Part shown: positions 41,340 to 50,628 of the stretch, piece after piece | Layout: each line of letters begins with the position of its first letter | Position numbering within the stretch: the first letter of the stretch is position 1 | DNA from: an uncultured Eubacteriales bacterium | GTDB taxonomy: Bacteria > Bacillota > Clostridia > Christensenellales > Borkfalkiaceae | NCBI GenBank assembly: GCA_949747905.1 | Contig: CATKEF010000040.1 | Span: 1-64,000 of the forward strand | Reading direction: 5' to 3' | Length of the DNA: 64,000 bases | The notes under the pieces: generated by a model | Seen by the model: only the letters and a program-made list of their open reading frames with translations | The model's database searches: none | Told to the model about the DNA's origin: nothing | Position numbers and translations under genes: made by a program

Positions 41340-44300
41340 ATGATTAAGGCTTATAATTGCGCAATGTTGTCCGCGGCGCTCGGACAGCTTAAATCGATAA
41401 TAAAAGCAAACGAGGAGCGCGGAGTAAAAACCGTCGTTTTTTGCGAGGACAGGCTGTCGCTTGCCGCGGAACGTACCGTTTGTTCGGCTGTCGAGGGTAC
41501 TTTTTTAACGTCGGTATACACTTTTTCGCGTTTTCTCGCTTGCGAGAGGGGAAAGGCGAAAAACGTGCTGTCGGCGCAGGGCTCGGCAATGGCGATAAGA
41601 AAGATAATCGAAGAGAACCGTGAGCGCCTCACCCTCTTTAAAAAATTATCGGCGGCTACCGCCGCGCAGACCGTTTACGATACAATCGCGCTCTTGTATT
41701 CCTCTCGAATATCCGCGGAAGACGTAGCTAAGGCCGCTGTTTCTGGCGGGCTTCTGGGCGGTAAATTGCACGATTTGGCTATTATCTACGGCGAGTATAC
41801 CGAAATGCTCGAAAAAAGCGGCAGGCAGGACAGAAACGGCTATTTAAGACAGCTTGGTGAGGTCATAGAGAACAGTTCGGGGATTCGCGGCAGTTCGATT
41901 GTATTTCTCGGTTTTCAGGCGTTCACGCGCACGACGGAGGAGTGCGTACGCGCGGCGTTCGGTATTGCGGAGAGCGTTTACGGGCTGTTCATAGGCGGCG
42001 CGGAGCCGTTGTATGTTAACGAGGCGTTGCCGTCTTTCTGCGCCGTTGCGGAATGTTTCGGCGGCGCGGAAATATCGACCGTTCCGGGGGGACGGCTTGC
42101 CGAGGCGGAAATACTGCGGCGCAGTATTTTCGAGCCGGACAGCTTCTATTCGGAACCGCAAAAAACCGCCCGGGTACATATATTCGAGGCGGCGGACGAA
42201 GAGGAAGAACTGGAATTTATTGCCGCAAGCATAAAAAAACACGTTCTCGACGGCGGGAAAAGGTATGCCGAAATATCCGTTATGTTGCCCGATTTGGAGA
42301 ACGGCGAGCGAGCGTTGGCGCGCGTGTTTTCGCGTTACAGAATTCCGTATTACGCCGACAGACAAATGTCGCTCGCCGAACATCCGATTTGTTCTTTCAT
42401 TCTCGGCTGGCTTTCCTGCGTTAATTACGGCTGTCGTCCGCAGGACGTAGACGGCGTCGTTTCTTCGCCCTTCTTTACGTCGCCGCGTGCGGACAAGGAT
42501 ATTTTCCGGAATTATCTTTTAAGACTCGGCAATTTCCGCGGAGGGGTTAAAAGGGAGCCGAACGCGGAAATACTCGAGCATATGTCCTTTGATTTTGCGG
42601 CGGTCACCAAAGTCCGCGACAGATTCATGCAGGGATATAATATTTTGTCGGGCGCGGTTAAAACGGGCATATGCGGGGGGATACGCCGCCTTTTGGAATG
42701 TTTCGGCGCGGAAAAGAAGCTGAGGGAGCTTGCGGAAAATTTCTGCGACGAAAAACCCGCGGCGGCTCAGTTCTGCGCGCGCGCGGCGGACGGCGTTTTC
42801 GGAGTTCTGGACGAAGCGGAGAGTCTTGCGGACGATGGGATGTCGACGGGCGACTTCGTAAAAATATTGAAAAGCGGTTTTTCGGCTATGAAAATCTCGC
42901 TGATACCGCCCAAAGCGGACGCGGTGTTCGTAGGTGATTTGTCGCTCACCGCAAATACGGGCAGCGACGTTGTTTTCGCCGCTCGGCTTACGGGCGAGGT
43001 GCCTTCCGCGGGGGCGGATACGGCGCTGCTTACGGATACGGAAATTGCCGCGCTAGAAGGTGTTAACCTCAATATATCCCCCAAGTTAAGACAGGTAAAC
43101 GCGAGAAGAAGGGAGTTTTGTGCGCTTAATATCTGCGCTTTCAGGGAGCATTTGTATCTGACGTATCCAGTGCAGTCTGAGGGCGGCGAAACGGGGGCGA
43201 GCGAAATTATAGACTATGCCTCGGCGGTTTTTGCGGCGCCCTCGGGCGGCAGGCTCAGACCCGTCGATTTGAAAAGAATAGAAAAATCGGGGAGAGCGAT
43301 TCCCTACTATTGCAGCGAGAAGCTGCCCGCGATAAGATTTATTCAGAAGAACGCGGGGAATTTTGCGGCGGAATCCGTCCGCGAGGTTTTATACCGCAAA
43401 GGTTTTGCAGACGAAGCCGACCGCGCGCTTTCCTCGCCGTCGGGGCGCAAACTTACGTGCGGCAGACGGCTGTATCTGAGTTATAACAGCATTACGCCCA
43501 CCGCGCTGGAAAGCTATTTTTCCTGTCCCTATCTCGGGTTTTTAAGGCAGGGGCTCAGGGTGCGGGAACGCGAGGAAGGCGCGGTCCGCGCGATAGATAC
43601 GGGAAATTTCATTCATGCCGTTTTACAGGACCTCGCGCCGGAAGTCAACGGCATAGACGGAGAAGAAGCCCTCAAATCGAGAGCGAAGGAGCTTGCCGAA
43701 AGCAAACTTTCCCGCCCGCCCTATTCGTCGCTTTCCGATTCCGAAAGCGGGAAATACACTGCCGAAGCGTTGGTCGCGGAGGCGGTCAAGGTTTCGGAAG
43801 GAATGTATGCTCAGCTTAAAAATTCCTCTTTTACGGTGGTCGCCGCCGAGAGCAAGTGCGAAATCAGGCTCTCGGAAGGAGTTAAACTGTTCGGGCGCAT
43901 AGACCGCGTGGACGAGAGCGGCGATATGGTGAGGATAATCGATTATAAGACGGGGACGATAGACTGTTCCGCCGCCAAATATTATTCGGGTACAAAGTTG
44001 CAGCTGCCGCTGTATCTTCTTTGCGTTTCCGACGGGAAGCGCGCGGTGGGCGCTTATTATTTCCCCGCCGCGGTGGAATACAAAGAAAAAGCTGACGGAG
44101 TGTTCCGTCTCCGCGGCTTTATGGACGGCAGCGACGAAGTCGTTTCGGCTTCGGATAACGGCGTTCTGCCTAAAAAGAAGAGCGAGTATGTGGACGCTTA
44201 TCTTTCTGGCAGGAAGATAGACGGCGCGATGACGAGAGAAGAATTCGCCGATTTTTTGGACTATGCCGGGATGGTTGCGGGCGGCGGAGTAAGAGAAATG

Positions 44301-44474
44301 CTTGAAGGAAACGTTGCGCCGTCGCCATCGGAAGGTGTGTGCAAATATTGCAAAGCGGGCGGAAGCTGCGGCTTTGCCGCTGGACGGGACGGCGCCGAGA
44401 GAAAGGTCGCCTCGATAAAATGCACTGATATCGCGGCTCTCGTTAAAAAGATTAAGGAGGGAGGCAATGGCTGA
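41340..44474 (+). CDS. addB: AddB-like subunit of the AddAB helicase-nuclease
   Basis: The 1044-residue protein is the AddB/RexB-like partner of the AddA encoded next. The C-terminal part has the RecB-type nuclease: GRIDRVDE...VRIIDYKTG (about 855-875) with LQLPLYLL as the downstream QxxxY-like helix. A Cys in YFSCPYLGFLRQ near 715 and CKYCKAGGSC near 1000 match the iron-sulfur cluster that pins the AddB nuclease. The N-terminus shows no GxGKT P-loop, so the helicase-like fold is probably not an ATPase. AddAB processes double-strand breaks up to a Chi-like site for RecA loading. GGAG sits close to the ATG. The gene overlaps addA by eight bases. Confidence 0.9.
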   Translation: MIKAYNCAMLSAALGQLKSIIKANEERGVKTVVFCEDRLSLAAERTVCSAVEGTFLTSVYTFSRFLACERGKAKNVLSAQGSAMAIRKIIEENRERLTLFKKLSAATAAQTVYDTIALLYSSRISAEDVAKAAVSGGLLGGKLHDLAIIYGEYTEMLEKSGRQDRNGYLRQLGEVIENSSGIRGSSIVFLGFQAFTRTTEECVRAAFGIAESVYGLFIGGAEPLYVNEALPSFCAVAECFGGAEISTVPGGRLAEAEILRRSIFEPDSFYSEPQKTARVHIFEAADEEEELEFIAASIKKHVLDGGKRYAEISVMLPDLENGERALARVFSRYRIPYYADRQMSLAEHPICSFILGWLSCVNYGCRPQDVDGVVSSPFFTSPRADKDIFRNYLLRLGNFRGGVKREPNAEILEHMSFDFAAVTKVRDRFMQGYNILSGAVKTGICGGIRRLLECFGAEKKLRELAENFCDEKPAAAQFCARAADGVFGVLDEAESLADDGMSTGDFVKILKSGFSAMKISLIPPKADAVFVGDLSLTANTGSDVVFAARLTGEVPSAGADTALLTDTEIAALEGVNLNISPKLRQVNARRREFCALNICAFREHLYLTYPVQSEGGETGASEIIDYASAVFAAPSGGRLRPVDLKRIEKSGRAIPYYCSEKLPAIRFIQKNAGNFAAESVREVLYRKGFADEADRALSSPSGRKLTCGRRLYLSYNSITPTALESYFSCPYLGFLRQGLRVREREEGAVRAIDTGNFIHAVLQDLAPEVNGIDGEEALKSRAKELAESKLSRPPYSSLSDSESGKYTAEALVAEAVKVSEGMYAQLKNSSFTVVAAESKCEIRLSEGVKLFGRIDRVDESGDMVRIIDYKTGTIDCSAAKYYSGTKLQLPLYLLCVSDGKRAVGAYYFPAAVEYKEKADGVFRLRGFMDGSDEVVSASDNGVLPKKKSEYVDAYLSGRKIDGAMTREEFADFLDYAGMVAGGGVREMLEGNVAPSPSEGVCKYCKAGGSCGFAAGRDGAERKVASIKCTDIAALVKKIKEGGNG

Positions 44475-47400
44475 ACTGACAAAAGAACAGCGCGCGGCGG
44501 TTGAAAGCCGAGGCAAGGTCATTGTATCGGCTTCGGCGGGAAGCGGAAAGACCTTCGTAATGATACAAAAACTTGTGAACGCGATTGCGGACGGAGCCGA
44601 TTTGGACGATGTTCTCGCGGTGACTTTCACGAAAAAAGCGGCGGCGCAGATGAAGGAAAAACTGCGTTCCGCTCTTGTAAAGAGACTGGAAGGAGCGGAC
44701 GCCGTATTGAGCGCGAGGATAAAAACTCAGCTTGCGAAAGTTCCGTCTGCGAATATCTCGACTATTCACTCTTTCTGCTCCCGACTTTTGAGAACGTATT
44801 TTTATCTTCTGGATATTGACGGCGGATTCGAAATAATTTCGTCCGACGACGCCGTCGCCCGCGACCTCAAATCGAAAGCAATCGACGGGCTTTTCGAAAA
44901 GCTGTATAAAGAGGATTCCGCCGACTTGAAAATTTTGCTCGGTTGCTATATGAAAAAGCGGAGCGATTTTTCGCTTAAAAGACTTCTGGACGGCGCTTAT
45001 TCGGAGGTGCGTTCCACCGCTTATTACGGGGAGATACTTCGAAACTGCGAAAAACTTTATTGTAAAGAAGGCTTTTCGGCTGTCTGCGACGAATATGCAA
45101 AATTTGTCCGCAAGGACTTTGATTCGCTGATATGTGCGGTGCAATCGTTCGAAAACTTATTCGAAACGACCGCGAATACGGAGACTTATAAAAAACTTTT
45201 CGATGAAATGAAGTCTGCGCTTAAAGAGAGGGCGGATGGTGGTATTTTTGTCGGGAAGAAGTCTTTGACGGTCACGAGGAAGCCTTCCGACCCGGAGGAG
45301 GACAGGGAGGCGGGAGAGGCTTTCAAGGCCTTCAAAGATTCCGTGACAAAGAGATATAACGCTTTATGCGGAGACTTCGCCGACGAGGAGACGGAACTTG
45401 CCTCATATCTTAACAGCGGCGAAACCGCGTGCGCGTTTTCACGGGTGCTTCTCGCGTTCGACGAGGCATATAGCGCGGTTAAACGCGAGGAAAACAAGCT
45501 CGATTACAACGATTTGGAACATCTTTCCCTGCGGCTTCTGGCGGGCAAGGCGGAAAATGCCGACATTGCCGCCGTCAGGGAGGAAATAGGAAATAAATAC
45601 AAATACGTTTTCGTCGACGAATACCAAGACGTAAACCCCGTACAGGAAGAAATAATTTCCGCGCTCCGCGGCGAAGTTTTTTTGGTGGGCGACGTAAAAC
45701 AGGCTATTTACGGATTCCGCGGAAGCCGTTCGCTGTTTTTTGCCGAAAAGTATGCGAGCTTTATGGGCGGGGGCGGGACGGCGCTGAGGTTGTCTAACAA
45801 TTTCAGAAGTTCGGACGGCGTTCTCGATTTTGCAAACAGACTTTTTTCCGAAGTGATGCGTAGCGAAGTCTGTGGCTACGATTATTCGGATAATTCCGTT
45901 ATGCTCCGCGGCGGCGGTTATCCTAAGGATTACGGCACGGCGAAGATTTGCGTGTTCGGGAAAGACGAGAAAGAGAAGCGCGAACCGGGCGTTTATTCCG
46001 TCACGGGCGATAGCGGAAAAATGAAGCATACCCGCGAAGGGCTTGCGGCGCTTGCATTGGTGGAAAAAATTCTTTCGGAAAAACATTACGATTTGAATAC
46101 CGGTAAATTTATAGACACGTTGCCGTCGGATATTTGTATTTTAACTCGTAAAAACCGCGGAGGGTCGGCGGAGGGTATTGTCCGCGCACTCAGAGACGGC
46201 GGTTACGCCGTGTCCGGCGCGGGGGAGGGCAATATCTGTGTATTGCCTGAAGTAAAGCAGTTTTTGGATATTCTGTCGTATATAGACAATGAGGAACAGG
46301 ATATTCCCCTCGTTACCGCGCTTTTGTCTCCTTTGGGCGGTATGAGCGAGGACGAGCTCGCGCTTATAAGAATAGCGGCAAAGGAAAACCGTCTTTCCGT
46401 TGAGAACAAAACGGCGGCTTTCCGCGATTGCTGTAAGGCGTATGCGGCTGTCGTACGTGACGGCATTTCCTTAAAACTTGTGCGTTTTTACGAAAAACTC
46501 GGAAAAATACGCGACCTGTCCGAGATATTGAATACGGGGGCGCTCGCGGACGAGCTGCTTGAACGCTACGGATTGGAGGCGGTATACGGAGCGGGGGGCG
46601 GAGAAAAACTCAAAAATGTTTTAAGGCTTGTTTCCGAAGGTTCCGCGTTGCCGCTTGCGGCTTTTCTCGGGAAGGTGAAAGCGGGCGGTTACGACATATC
46701 CGCTCCCGCTTCCGCGCCGTCCGAAAGCATAAAGATAATGACGATGCACGCGGCGAAAGGTCTCGAATTCCCCGTAGTCATTCTTGCCGACATAAACAGA
46801 ACTTTCAAAGGCTCGGAATACTCGGAAATGCCCTTTGACGAGGAATTCGGTTTTACGCCTAAGTGTTTCGATAAAGAGAATATGATTACGCGCGGCACGG
46901 TGCTCAGAAAACTGCGCAAAATGCGCGCCGACTCCGAAGAACTCAAAAACGAACTCAATCTTTTTTATGTGGCGTGCACGCGCGCGATGTGCGATTTGTA
47001 TGTTCTTACCGAGGAAATTCCCGAATTCGATTGTACGGCGGTGAGCGAAGCCAAAAGCTATGCCGATACGTTCGATATGCAAAAATTTGCGCCGGAAGAG
47101 ATATTCCCTGCTGCTGAGTTCGAGGCGGAATGTACTGACGGCGAAAACGAAGGATATTCTGCGGAGCTCGCGGACGAAACCGAAAAGCGGTTCATGCGCC
47201 CGTACGAATATGCCGACAGTATCGATTTACCCGTAAAAAGTTCGGCTTCCGCCATTATTAAAAACCGGGGCGAGGAGACGTATTTTGCGGAACATCGGTT
47301 ATTTGAAGGAGAGGGCGAAACGGGAACGGAACGCGGAACGGCTTATCATAGATTTCTGGAGCTTTGCGATTTTGCATTGAGAGAACGCGAAGAGATAGAG

Positions 47401-47820
47401 CGCGAGCTCGATAAATTTCTGCAAAACGGAAGTATTACCGAGGAACAGTTTAAACTTCTGGATGCGGCTGAATTGGAACAGATTTTGTCTATGTCTGTTT
47501 TCGACGGTTTGTCAAAGTCTAAACTTTACAGGGAACGCGAATTTTTATGCCGACTGCCCGCAAACGAAATTTTCGACGGGATATCTTCGACGGTCCCCGT
47601 ACTCATTCAGGGCGCAATTGACCTTTTTGCCGAGGGTGATTTCGGGGTGAAAATCATAGATTATAAATATTCAGCCAAATCGGATGAGGAGCTCGTTTTA
47701 AAATATTCTCGTCAGTTGGAACTTTACAGAAAAGCTGCGGTTAAAATTACAGGCATAGAGTCGGAAAATATCGGCGCGGTCATTGTCAATATTTACAGAA
47801 AGAATCTTATTGTTTTATAG
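44467..47820 (+). CDS. addA: AddA helicase-nuclease
   Basis: The 1117-residue protein is a UvrD/RecB-type superfamily 1 helicase. The P-loop SASAGSGKT ends with Lys28-Thr29, DEYQD at 384-388 is motif II, GDVKQAIYGFRG is motif III, and TMHAAKGLEFPVV is motif V. The C-terminus has a PD-(D/E)XK nuclease: GTAYHRFLE, QGAIDLF and IIDYKYS then QLELYRKA. It unwinds broken DNA ends with AddB and cuts the strands. AAGGAGGGAGG lies before the ATG, which is inside the addB end, so the two are translated together. The length is a little below typical AddA (about 1230). Confidence 0.96.
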   Translation: MAELTKEQRAAVESRGKVIVSASAGSGKTFVMIQKLVNAIADGADLDDVLAVTFTKKAAAQMKEKLRSALVKRLEGADAVLSARIKTQLAKVPSANISTIHSFCSRLLRTYFYLLDIDGGFEIISSDDAVARDLKSKAIDGLFEKLYKEDSADLKILLGCYMKKRSDFSLKRLLDGAYSEVRSTAYYGEILRNCEKLYCKEGFSAVCDEYAKFVRKDFDSLICAVQSFENLFETTANTETYKKLFDEMKSALKERADGGIFVGKKSLTVTRKPSDPEEDREAGEAFKAFKDSVTKRYNALCGDFADEETELASYLNSGETACAFSRVLLAFDEAYSAVKREENKLDYNDLEHLSLRLLAGKAENADIAAVREEIGNKYKYVFVDEYQDVNPVQEEIISALRGEVFLVGDVKQAIYGFRGSRSLFFAEKYASFMGGGGTALRLSNNFRSSDGVLDFANRLFSEVMRSEVCGYDYSDNSVMLRGGGYPKDYGTAKICVFGKDEKEKREPGVYSVTGDSGKMKHTREGLAALALVEKILSEKHYDLNTGKFIDTLPSDICILTRKNRGGSAEGIVRALRDGGYAVSGAGEGNICVLPEVKQFLDILSYIDNEEQDIPLVTALLSPLGGMSEDELALIRIAAKENRLSVENKTAAFRDCCKAYAAVVRDGISLKLVRFYEKLGKIRDLSEILNTGALADELLERYGLEAVYGAGGGEKLKNVLRLVSEGSALPLAAFLGKVKAGGYDISAPASAPSESIKIMTMHAAKGLEFPVVILADINRTFKGSEYSEMPFDEEFGFTPKCFDKENMITRGTVLRKLRKMRADSEELKNELNLFYVACTRAMCDLYVLTEEIPEFDCTAVSEAKSYADTFDMQKFAPEEIFPAAEFEAECTDGENEGYSAELADETEKRFMRPYEYADSIDLPVKSSASAIIKNRGEETYFAEHRLFEGEGETGTERGTAYHRFLELCDFALREREEIERELDKFLQNGSITEEQFKLLDAAELEQILSMSVFDGLSKSKLYREREFLCRLPANEIFDGISSTVPVLIQGAIDLFAEGDFGVKIIDYKYSAKSDEELVLKYSRQLELYRKAAVKITGIESENIGAVIVNIYRKNLIVL

Positions 47821-47888
47821 ACATAAAAAGTCAAAATTCGACAATATAGTCGTACGTTTGCGGCGGCAAGGCGGCTATAATCAATTCG

Positions 47889-48497
47889 ATGTTTACTTCT
47901 TTGACCGAAAAACTTTATAATTTCGTTGCGGGAATACCGTTTGACGCGCTTGTCTGGACGGTATGGGGCTCTTATCTTGCGATATTCGTTTTTTGCGCAA
48001 TATCCTGCGCGTTGTCCGTAAAAGTCAGGCGCTCATCCAAAAAACCGTTTATGAGCCTTACAAACGCTTATGCGGCTTTGACTCTGGCGCTGTTTTTAAT
48101 GCAGTGCGAACTTGCGCAGTCCGTTCTTGTGGCGGCGCTTTTCTGGGTCGTCGGATATTTTCTCTACGGTCTGTTATGCGCCGTGACGCCCAAAGGCGAG
48201 ATTGTTCCTCAGCAGCCTAAACAGGTTGTGCTTTCGGCTATGCCGCAGACTCCGCCGAAAAGCGTGAGAGCGGAAGTGCCCGCGGCTAAAAATACCGTAA
48301 GATTGGAGCACGCGGTTTCAGTCACGGATAAACTGCTCGGAAAAAATTTGGGTAAAACCGACAGGCAGGAGCTCGAAAAACTGAAAAATACGCTTGCCGT
48401 GTTGCAGTTAAAAGGTTCGCTGTCGCCAGCCGAGGCGGATATCCTCAACGAGAATTTCAATATGCTTTTGAAACTTATGGCTAAATACAATATATAA
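47889..48497 (+). CDS. hypothetical membrane protein
   Basis: The 202-residue protein has hydrophobic segments at about 20-42 and 58-100 (probably two helices), then a soluble part from about 105 with a Pro/Gln-rich linker and two amphipathic helices. It follows addA by 68 bases on the same strand and ends at a good terminator. No family is recognised and no function is suggested by its motifs. Only AAGGCGG is visible as a weak ribosome binding site. Confidence 0.75.
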   Translation: MFTSLTEKLYNFVAGIPFDALVWTVWGSYLAIFVFCAISCALSVKVRRSSKKPFMSLTNAYAALTLALFLMQCELAQSVLVAALFWVVGYFLYGLLCAVTPKGEIVPQQPKQVVLSAMPQTPPKSVRAEVPAAKNTVRLEHAVSVTDKLLGKNLGKTDRQELEKLKNTLAVLQLKGSLSPAEADILNENFNMLLKLMAKYNI

Positions 48498-48501
48498 TTC
48501 C

Positions 48502-48534
48502 AAAGCCCGCAGCATAAAGCTGCGGGCTTTTGTG
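48502..48534 (+). terminator. terminator after the addBA cluster
   Basis: AAAGCCCGCAGC pairs with GCTGCGGGCTTT around ATAAA, with TTG following. It has A and T runs on both sides and could act in both directions. Confidence 0.82.
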
Positions 48535-48599
48535 TTATAAAGTGATTTTTCTTTTTTGCGTCTGTTGAAACCGCGCTTTTGTTTTTTGAGTAAGTCGCT

Positions 48600-48655
48600 T
48601 TTGTCATGTTGACCGATACTCCAATGTCATGTTAAGCGTAAGCGAAACATCCGTT
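48600..48655. repeat. short copy of the dispersed repeat
   Basis: TTGTCATGTTGACC and AATGTCATGTTAAGCGTAAGCGAAACATCCG match the AACATGACA/CGAAACATC form of the family seen at 21.9 kb and 61.5 kb. It lies between two convergent genes. Confidence 0.65.
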
Positions 48656-48665
48656 TTTGCGGTTT

Positions 48666-49154
48666 TTATTTTTTACAATCGCAGTTGTTCAGGCTGAGTT
48701 TTTCGTATACGAAGCAGTCGAGTTCGGAATTATAACCGTCGGTCTTTGTGTAACCGCAGGCGGTGAAAAACTCCTCGGCTCTTTCGTCGGGCAAACAATA
48801 GCTTTTCTCCGTTCCTTTTTCTTTAAGTTTCATTTCTGCGGTGTAGAGCAGAAATTTTCCCAATCCGCGGCGGCGGAGGGAGGGGGTAACGTAAATTTCG
48901 CGGATGTTGCCCCAACCTTCTTTGAAATTCCAGTCGTTATTTATATCGTCCGTTTGATAAATGACGAATCCCGCAAACGTCTCGTCGTGTTTCAGCATGT
49001 CTATGCTCAAAAGTCCGGTTAAAAGGTCGGGAAGAATATATTCTTCTACGAGATGAGGTACGTTTTCGTCACACCCGAGCTCATTGTAATAGTCGGCGAA
49101 CAATTCGATGAATTTATCGAGTGTTCCGTCGCAAAGCGGTGAAACAGTCAGCAT
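48666..49154 (-). CDS. GNAT family N-acetyltransferase
   Basis: The 162-residue protein has a GNAT fold, with FAGFVIYQTDD on beta4 and REIYVTPSLRRRGLGKFLL as the acetyl-CoA-binding motif A (R/Q-x-x-G-x-G/A is RRRGLG). The acceptor is not predictable. The C-terminus contains several Cys and Lys residues. AAAGGAG precedes the ATG. It lies directly downstream of rpmA with a terminator between them, so readthrough may supply some expression. Confidence 0.85.
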   Translation of the reverse strand: MLTVSPLCDGTLDKFIELFADYYNELGCDENVPHLVEEYILPDLLTGLLSIDMLKHDETFAGFVIYQTDDINNDWNFKEGWGNIREIYVTPSLRRRGLGKFLLYTAEMKLKEKGTEKSYCLPDERAEEFFTACGYTKTDGYNSELDCFVYEKLSLNNCDCKK

Positions 49155-49174
49155 ATTTTCTCCTTTAAAAACAT

Positions 49175-49200
49175 AAAAGCGAGAGGAACTCTCGCTTTTT
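49175..49200 (-). terminator. terminator of the rplU-rpmA operon
   Basis: On the minus strand AGCGAGAG and CTCTCGCT pair around TTC. CTTTTATGTTTTT follows, ending just before the acetyltransferase ribosome binding site. Confidence 0.8.
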
Positions 49201-49204
49201 TTAC

Positions 49205-49489
49205 TTATTTCGCTTCGGCAACGGGATAAACGGAAACCTGTTTTCCGTCTCTGCCCACTCTTTCGAATCTGACGGTGCCGTCCGAAAGCGCGAACAGCGT
49301 ATCGTCTTTACCCATACCGACGTTGTTGCCCGCTTTGAACTTGGAACCGCGCTGTCTTACCAGAATATTTCCCGCAAGCACGAATTGTCCGTCGGAGCGC
49401 TTCACTCCGAGTCTTTTCGCTTCGCTGTCTCTGCCGTTGTGCGAGGAGCCGGTACCTTTTTTATGGGCGAATAAACTTATAAAAAACAT
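49205..49489 (-). CDS. rpmA: 50S ribosomal protein L27
   Basis: The 94-residue protein is bL27: [22 protein letters not shown] and [29 protein letters not shown] are highly conserved. Its N-terminus reaches the peptidyl-transferase centre. Before the conserved AHKKG there is an eight-residue extension ending in SLF, like the Bacillota leader that the protease Prp removes after a phenylalanine. The prp gene usually lies between rplU and rpmA in Bacillota, but here the genes are 20 bases apart with only AAGGAGG between them. Confidence 0.98.
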   Translation of the reverse strand: MFFISLFAHKKGTGSSHNGRDSEAKRLGVKRSDGQFVLAGNILVRQRGSKFKAGNNVGMGKDDTLFALSDGTVRFERVGRDGKQVSVYPVAEAK

Positions 49490-49509
49490 TTTCTTTATTC
49501 CTCCTTGAA

Positions 49510-49911
49510 TTATTCGGCAACTTCTGCCGCAACTTCCTGCTTCTCGGCAGCTTTTTTTGTTGCGGGTTTCTTTGCCGCGGTCTTTTTGGCGGCGGGTTTT
49601 TTCTCTTCCGCACCTATGCCTGTAACCTTAATCTGGGTATAAGGTTGTCTGTGACCCTGTTTCTTTCTCTCGTTCTTTTTGGCTTTGTACTTGAAAACGA
49701 TAATTTTCTTGTCTTTGCCGTGGGAAACGACTTCCGCCTGAACCTTTACGTTTTCAACCTCGGCTCCGAGCTGAATTCCCTTCTCGTCCGCCGTCATGAT
49801 AACGCCGAACTCCACCTTTGAACCGACCTCCGCGCCGAGTTTCTCGACTTTTACAAGGTCGCCGACGCAAGCCTTATACTGCTTGCCGCCGTTTTCGAAA
49901 ATTGCATACAT
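49510..49911 (-). CDS. rplU: 50S ribosomal protein L21 with a Lys/Ala-rich tail
   Basis: Residues 1-103 are bL21: [18 protein letters not shown], and [19 protein letters not shown] with TQIKVTGI at the end. It binds 23S rRNA in the large subunit. About 28 additional residues follow, made of [12 protein letters not shown] repeats and a short acidic end, similar in composition to histone H1-like tails. The usual length is about 103. AGAGGAGG precedes the ATG. It is first in a two-gene operon with rpmA, with a promoter about 100 bases upstream. Confidence 0.97.
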   Translation of the reverse strand: MYAIFENGGKQYKACVGDLVKVEKLGAEVGSKVEFGVIMTADEKGIQLGAEVENVKVQAEVVSHGKDKKIIVFKYKAKKNERKKQGHRQPYTQIKVTGIGAEEKKPAAKKTAAKKPATKKAAEKQEVAAEVAE

Positions 49912-50003
49912 AAATTTTACCTCCTCTAACCAGTCTCGCCGGACGATTTTGATTTTCGGGCGGTGCGTTTCCGCACGCTTAAAAAGCCCGCTCCGAGCGG
50001 CTC
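49912..50003 (-). promoter_or_regulatory. structured leader of rplU, candidate L21 autoregulatory leader
   Basis: The roughly 90-base leader on the minus strand has GAGCCGCTCGGAGCGGGCT and a GTGCG-GAAA-CGCAC tetraloop hairpin before the ribosome binding site. L21 leaders that sense free ribosomal protein are known in Bacillota. The assignment rests on position and folding only. Confidence 0.45.
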
Positions 50004-50010
50004 GGTATTT

Positions 50011-50039
50011 AATTTAACACAATACTGTGGTTTAGTCAA
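50011..50039 (-). promoter_or_regulatory. promoter of rplU-rpmA
   Basis: On the minus strand TTGACT (50039-50034) and TAAATT (50016-50011) are 17 bases apart. Confidence 0.65.
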
Positions 50040-50104
50040 GCAATTTTCGGAGCGTTACGCATATTTTAAAGATATTTAAAGAAAATAAGGTTAAGGAGAT
50101 TTTT

Positions 50105-50545
50105 ATGGAAGAATTTAAAAAAGACAGTGAAATACTTGCCGAAATTTATCGCAACGCACAACTTGCGCTCACTTCGATTTCCGATATTTTGCCCGAAATC
50201 GACGACGAGAGCATAAAGGAAGAAATTCTGCGCGAACACGAGGAGTACGAAAAAATTTGTTCGCAGGCGGCGTCTCTCGCTCACAAATACAACCTCGAAC
50301 TCAAAGAACCCAGTCCCGTTAAAAAGGCGATGATGTGGAGCGCGATAAAGATGAACACCGCGAGCGACAATTCCGCGCAGAATATCGCGCAGATGATGAT
50401 TAAAGGAACGGTCAACGGTATAACTTCGCTTAAAACTTCGCTGTCCGACGGCGAAAAAGTAATGGACGAAGAAGTTAAAAAACTTCTTACCGAGCTTATA
50501 AGTCTCGAAGAAAATTTCGAGGAGAAATTGAAAACTTATCTGTAA
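50105..50545 (+). CDS. hypothetical helical-bundle protein
   Basis: The 146-residue protein is acidic and almost entirely helical by heptad pattern, with four predicted helices broken near residues 30, 62 and 110. EIDDESIKEEILREHEEYEKIC and similar Glu/His-containing segments recall small ferritin-like or DUF-type four-helix bundles, but no clear metal motif can be confirmed. AAGGAG precedes the ATG. It is a single gene, convergent with the SecB-like gene. Function is not known. Confidence 0.75.
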   Translation: MEEFKKDSEILAEIYRNAQLALTSISDILPEIDDESIKEEILREHEEYEKICSQAASLAHKYNLELKEPSPVKKAMMWSAIKMNTASDNSAQNIAQMMIKGTVNGITSLKTSLSDGEKVMDEEVKKLLTELISLEENFEEKLKTYL

Positions 50546-50582
50546 GCCGTATTTTGCTTTGCGATTTAAAAATAAATAACAT

Positions 50583-50614
50583 AAGCGCCCGCGCAATTTC
50601 GCGCGGGCGCTTTA
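50583..50614. terminator. bidirectional terminator
   Basis: AAGCGCCCGCGC and GCGCGGGCGCTT form a 12-bp GC-rich stem around AATTTC between two convergent genes. Each side has a short T-rich tail. Confidence 0.8.
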
Positions 50615-50628
50615 TATAATATTTCGAA

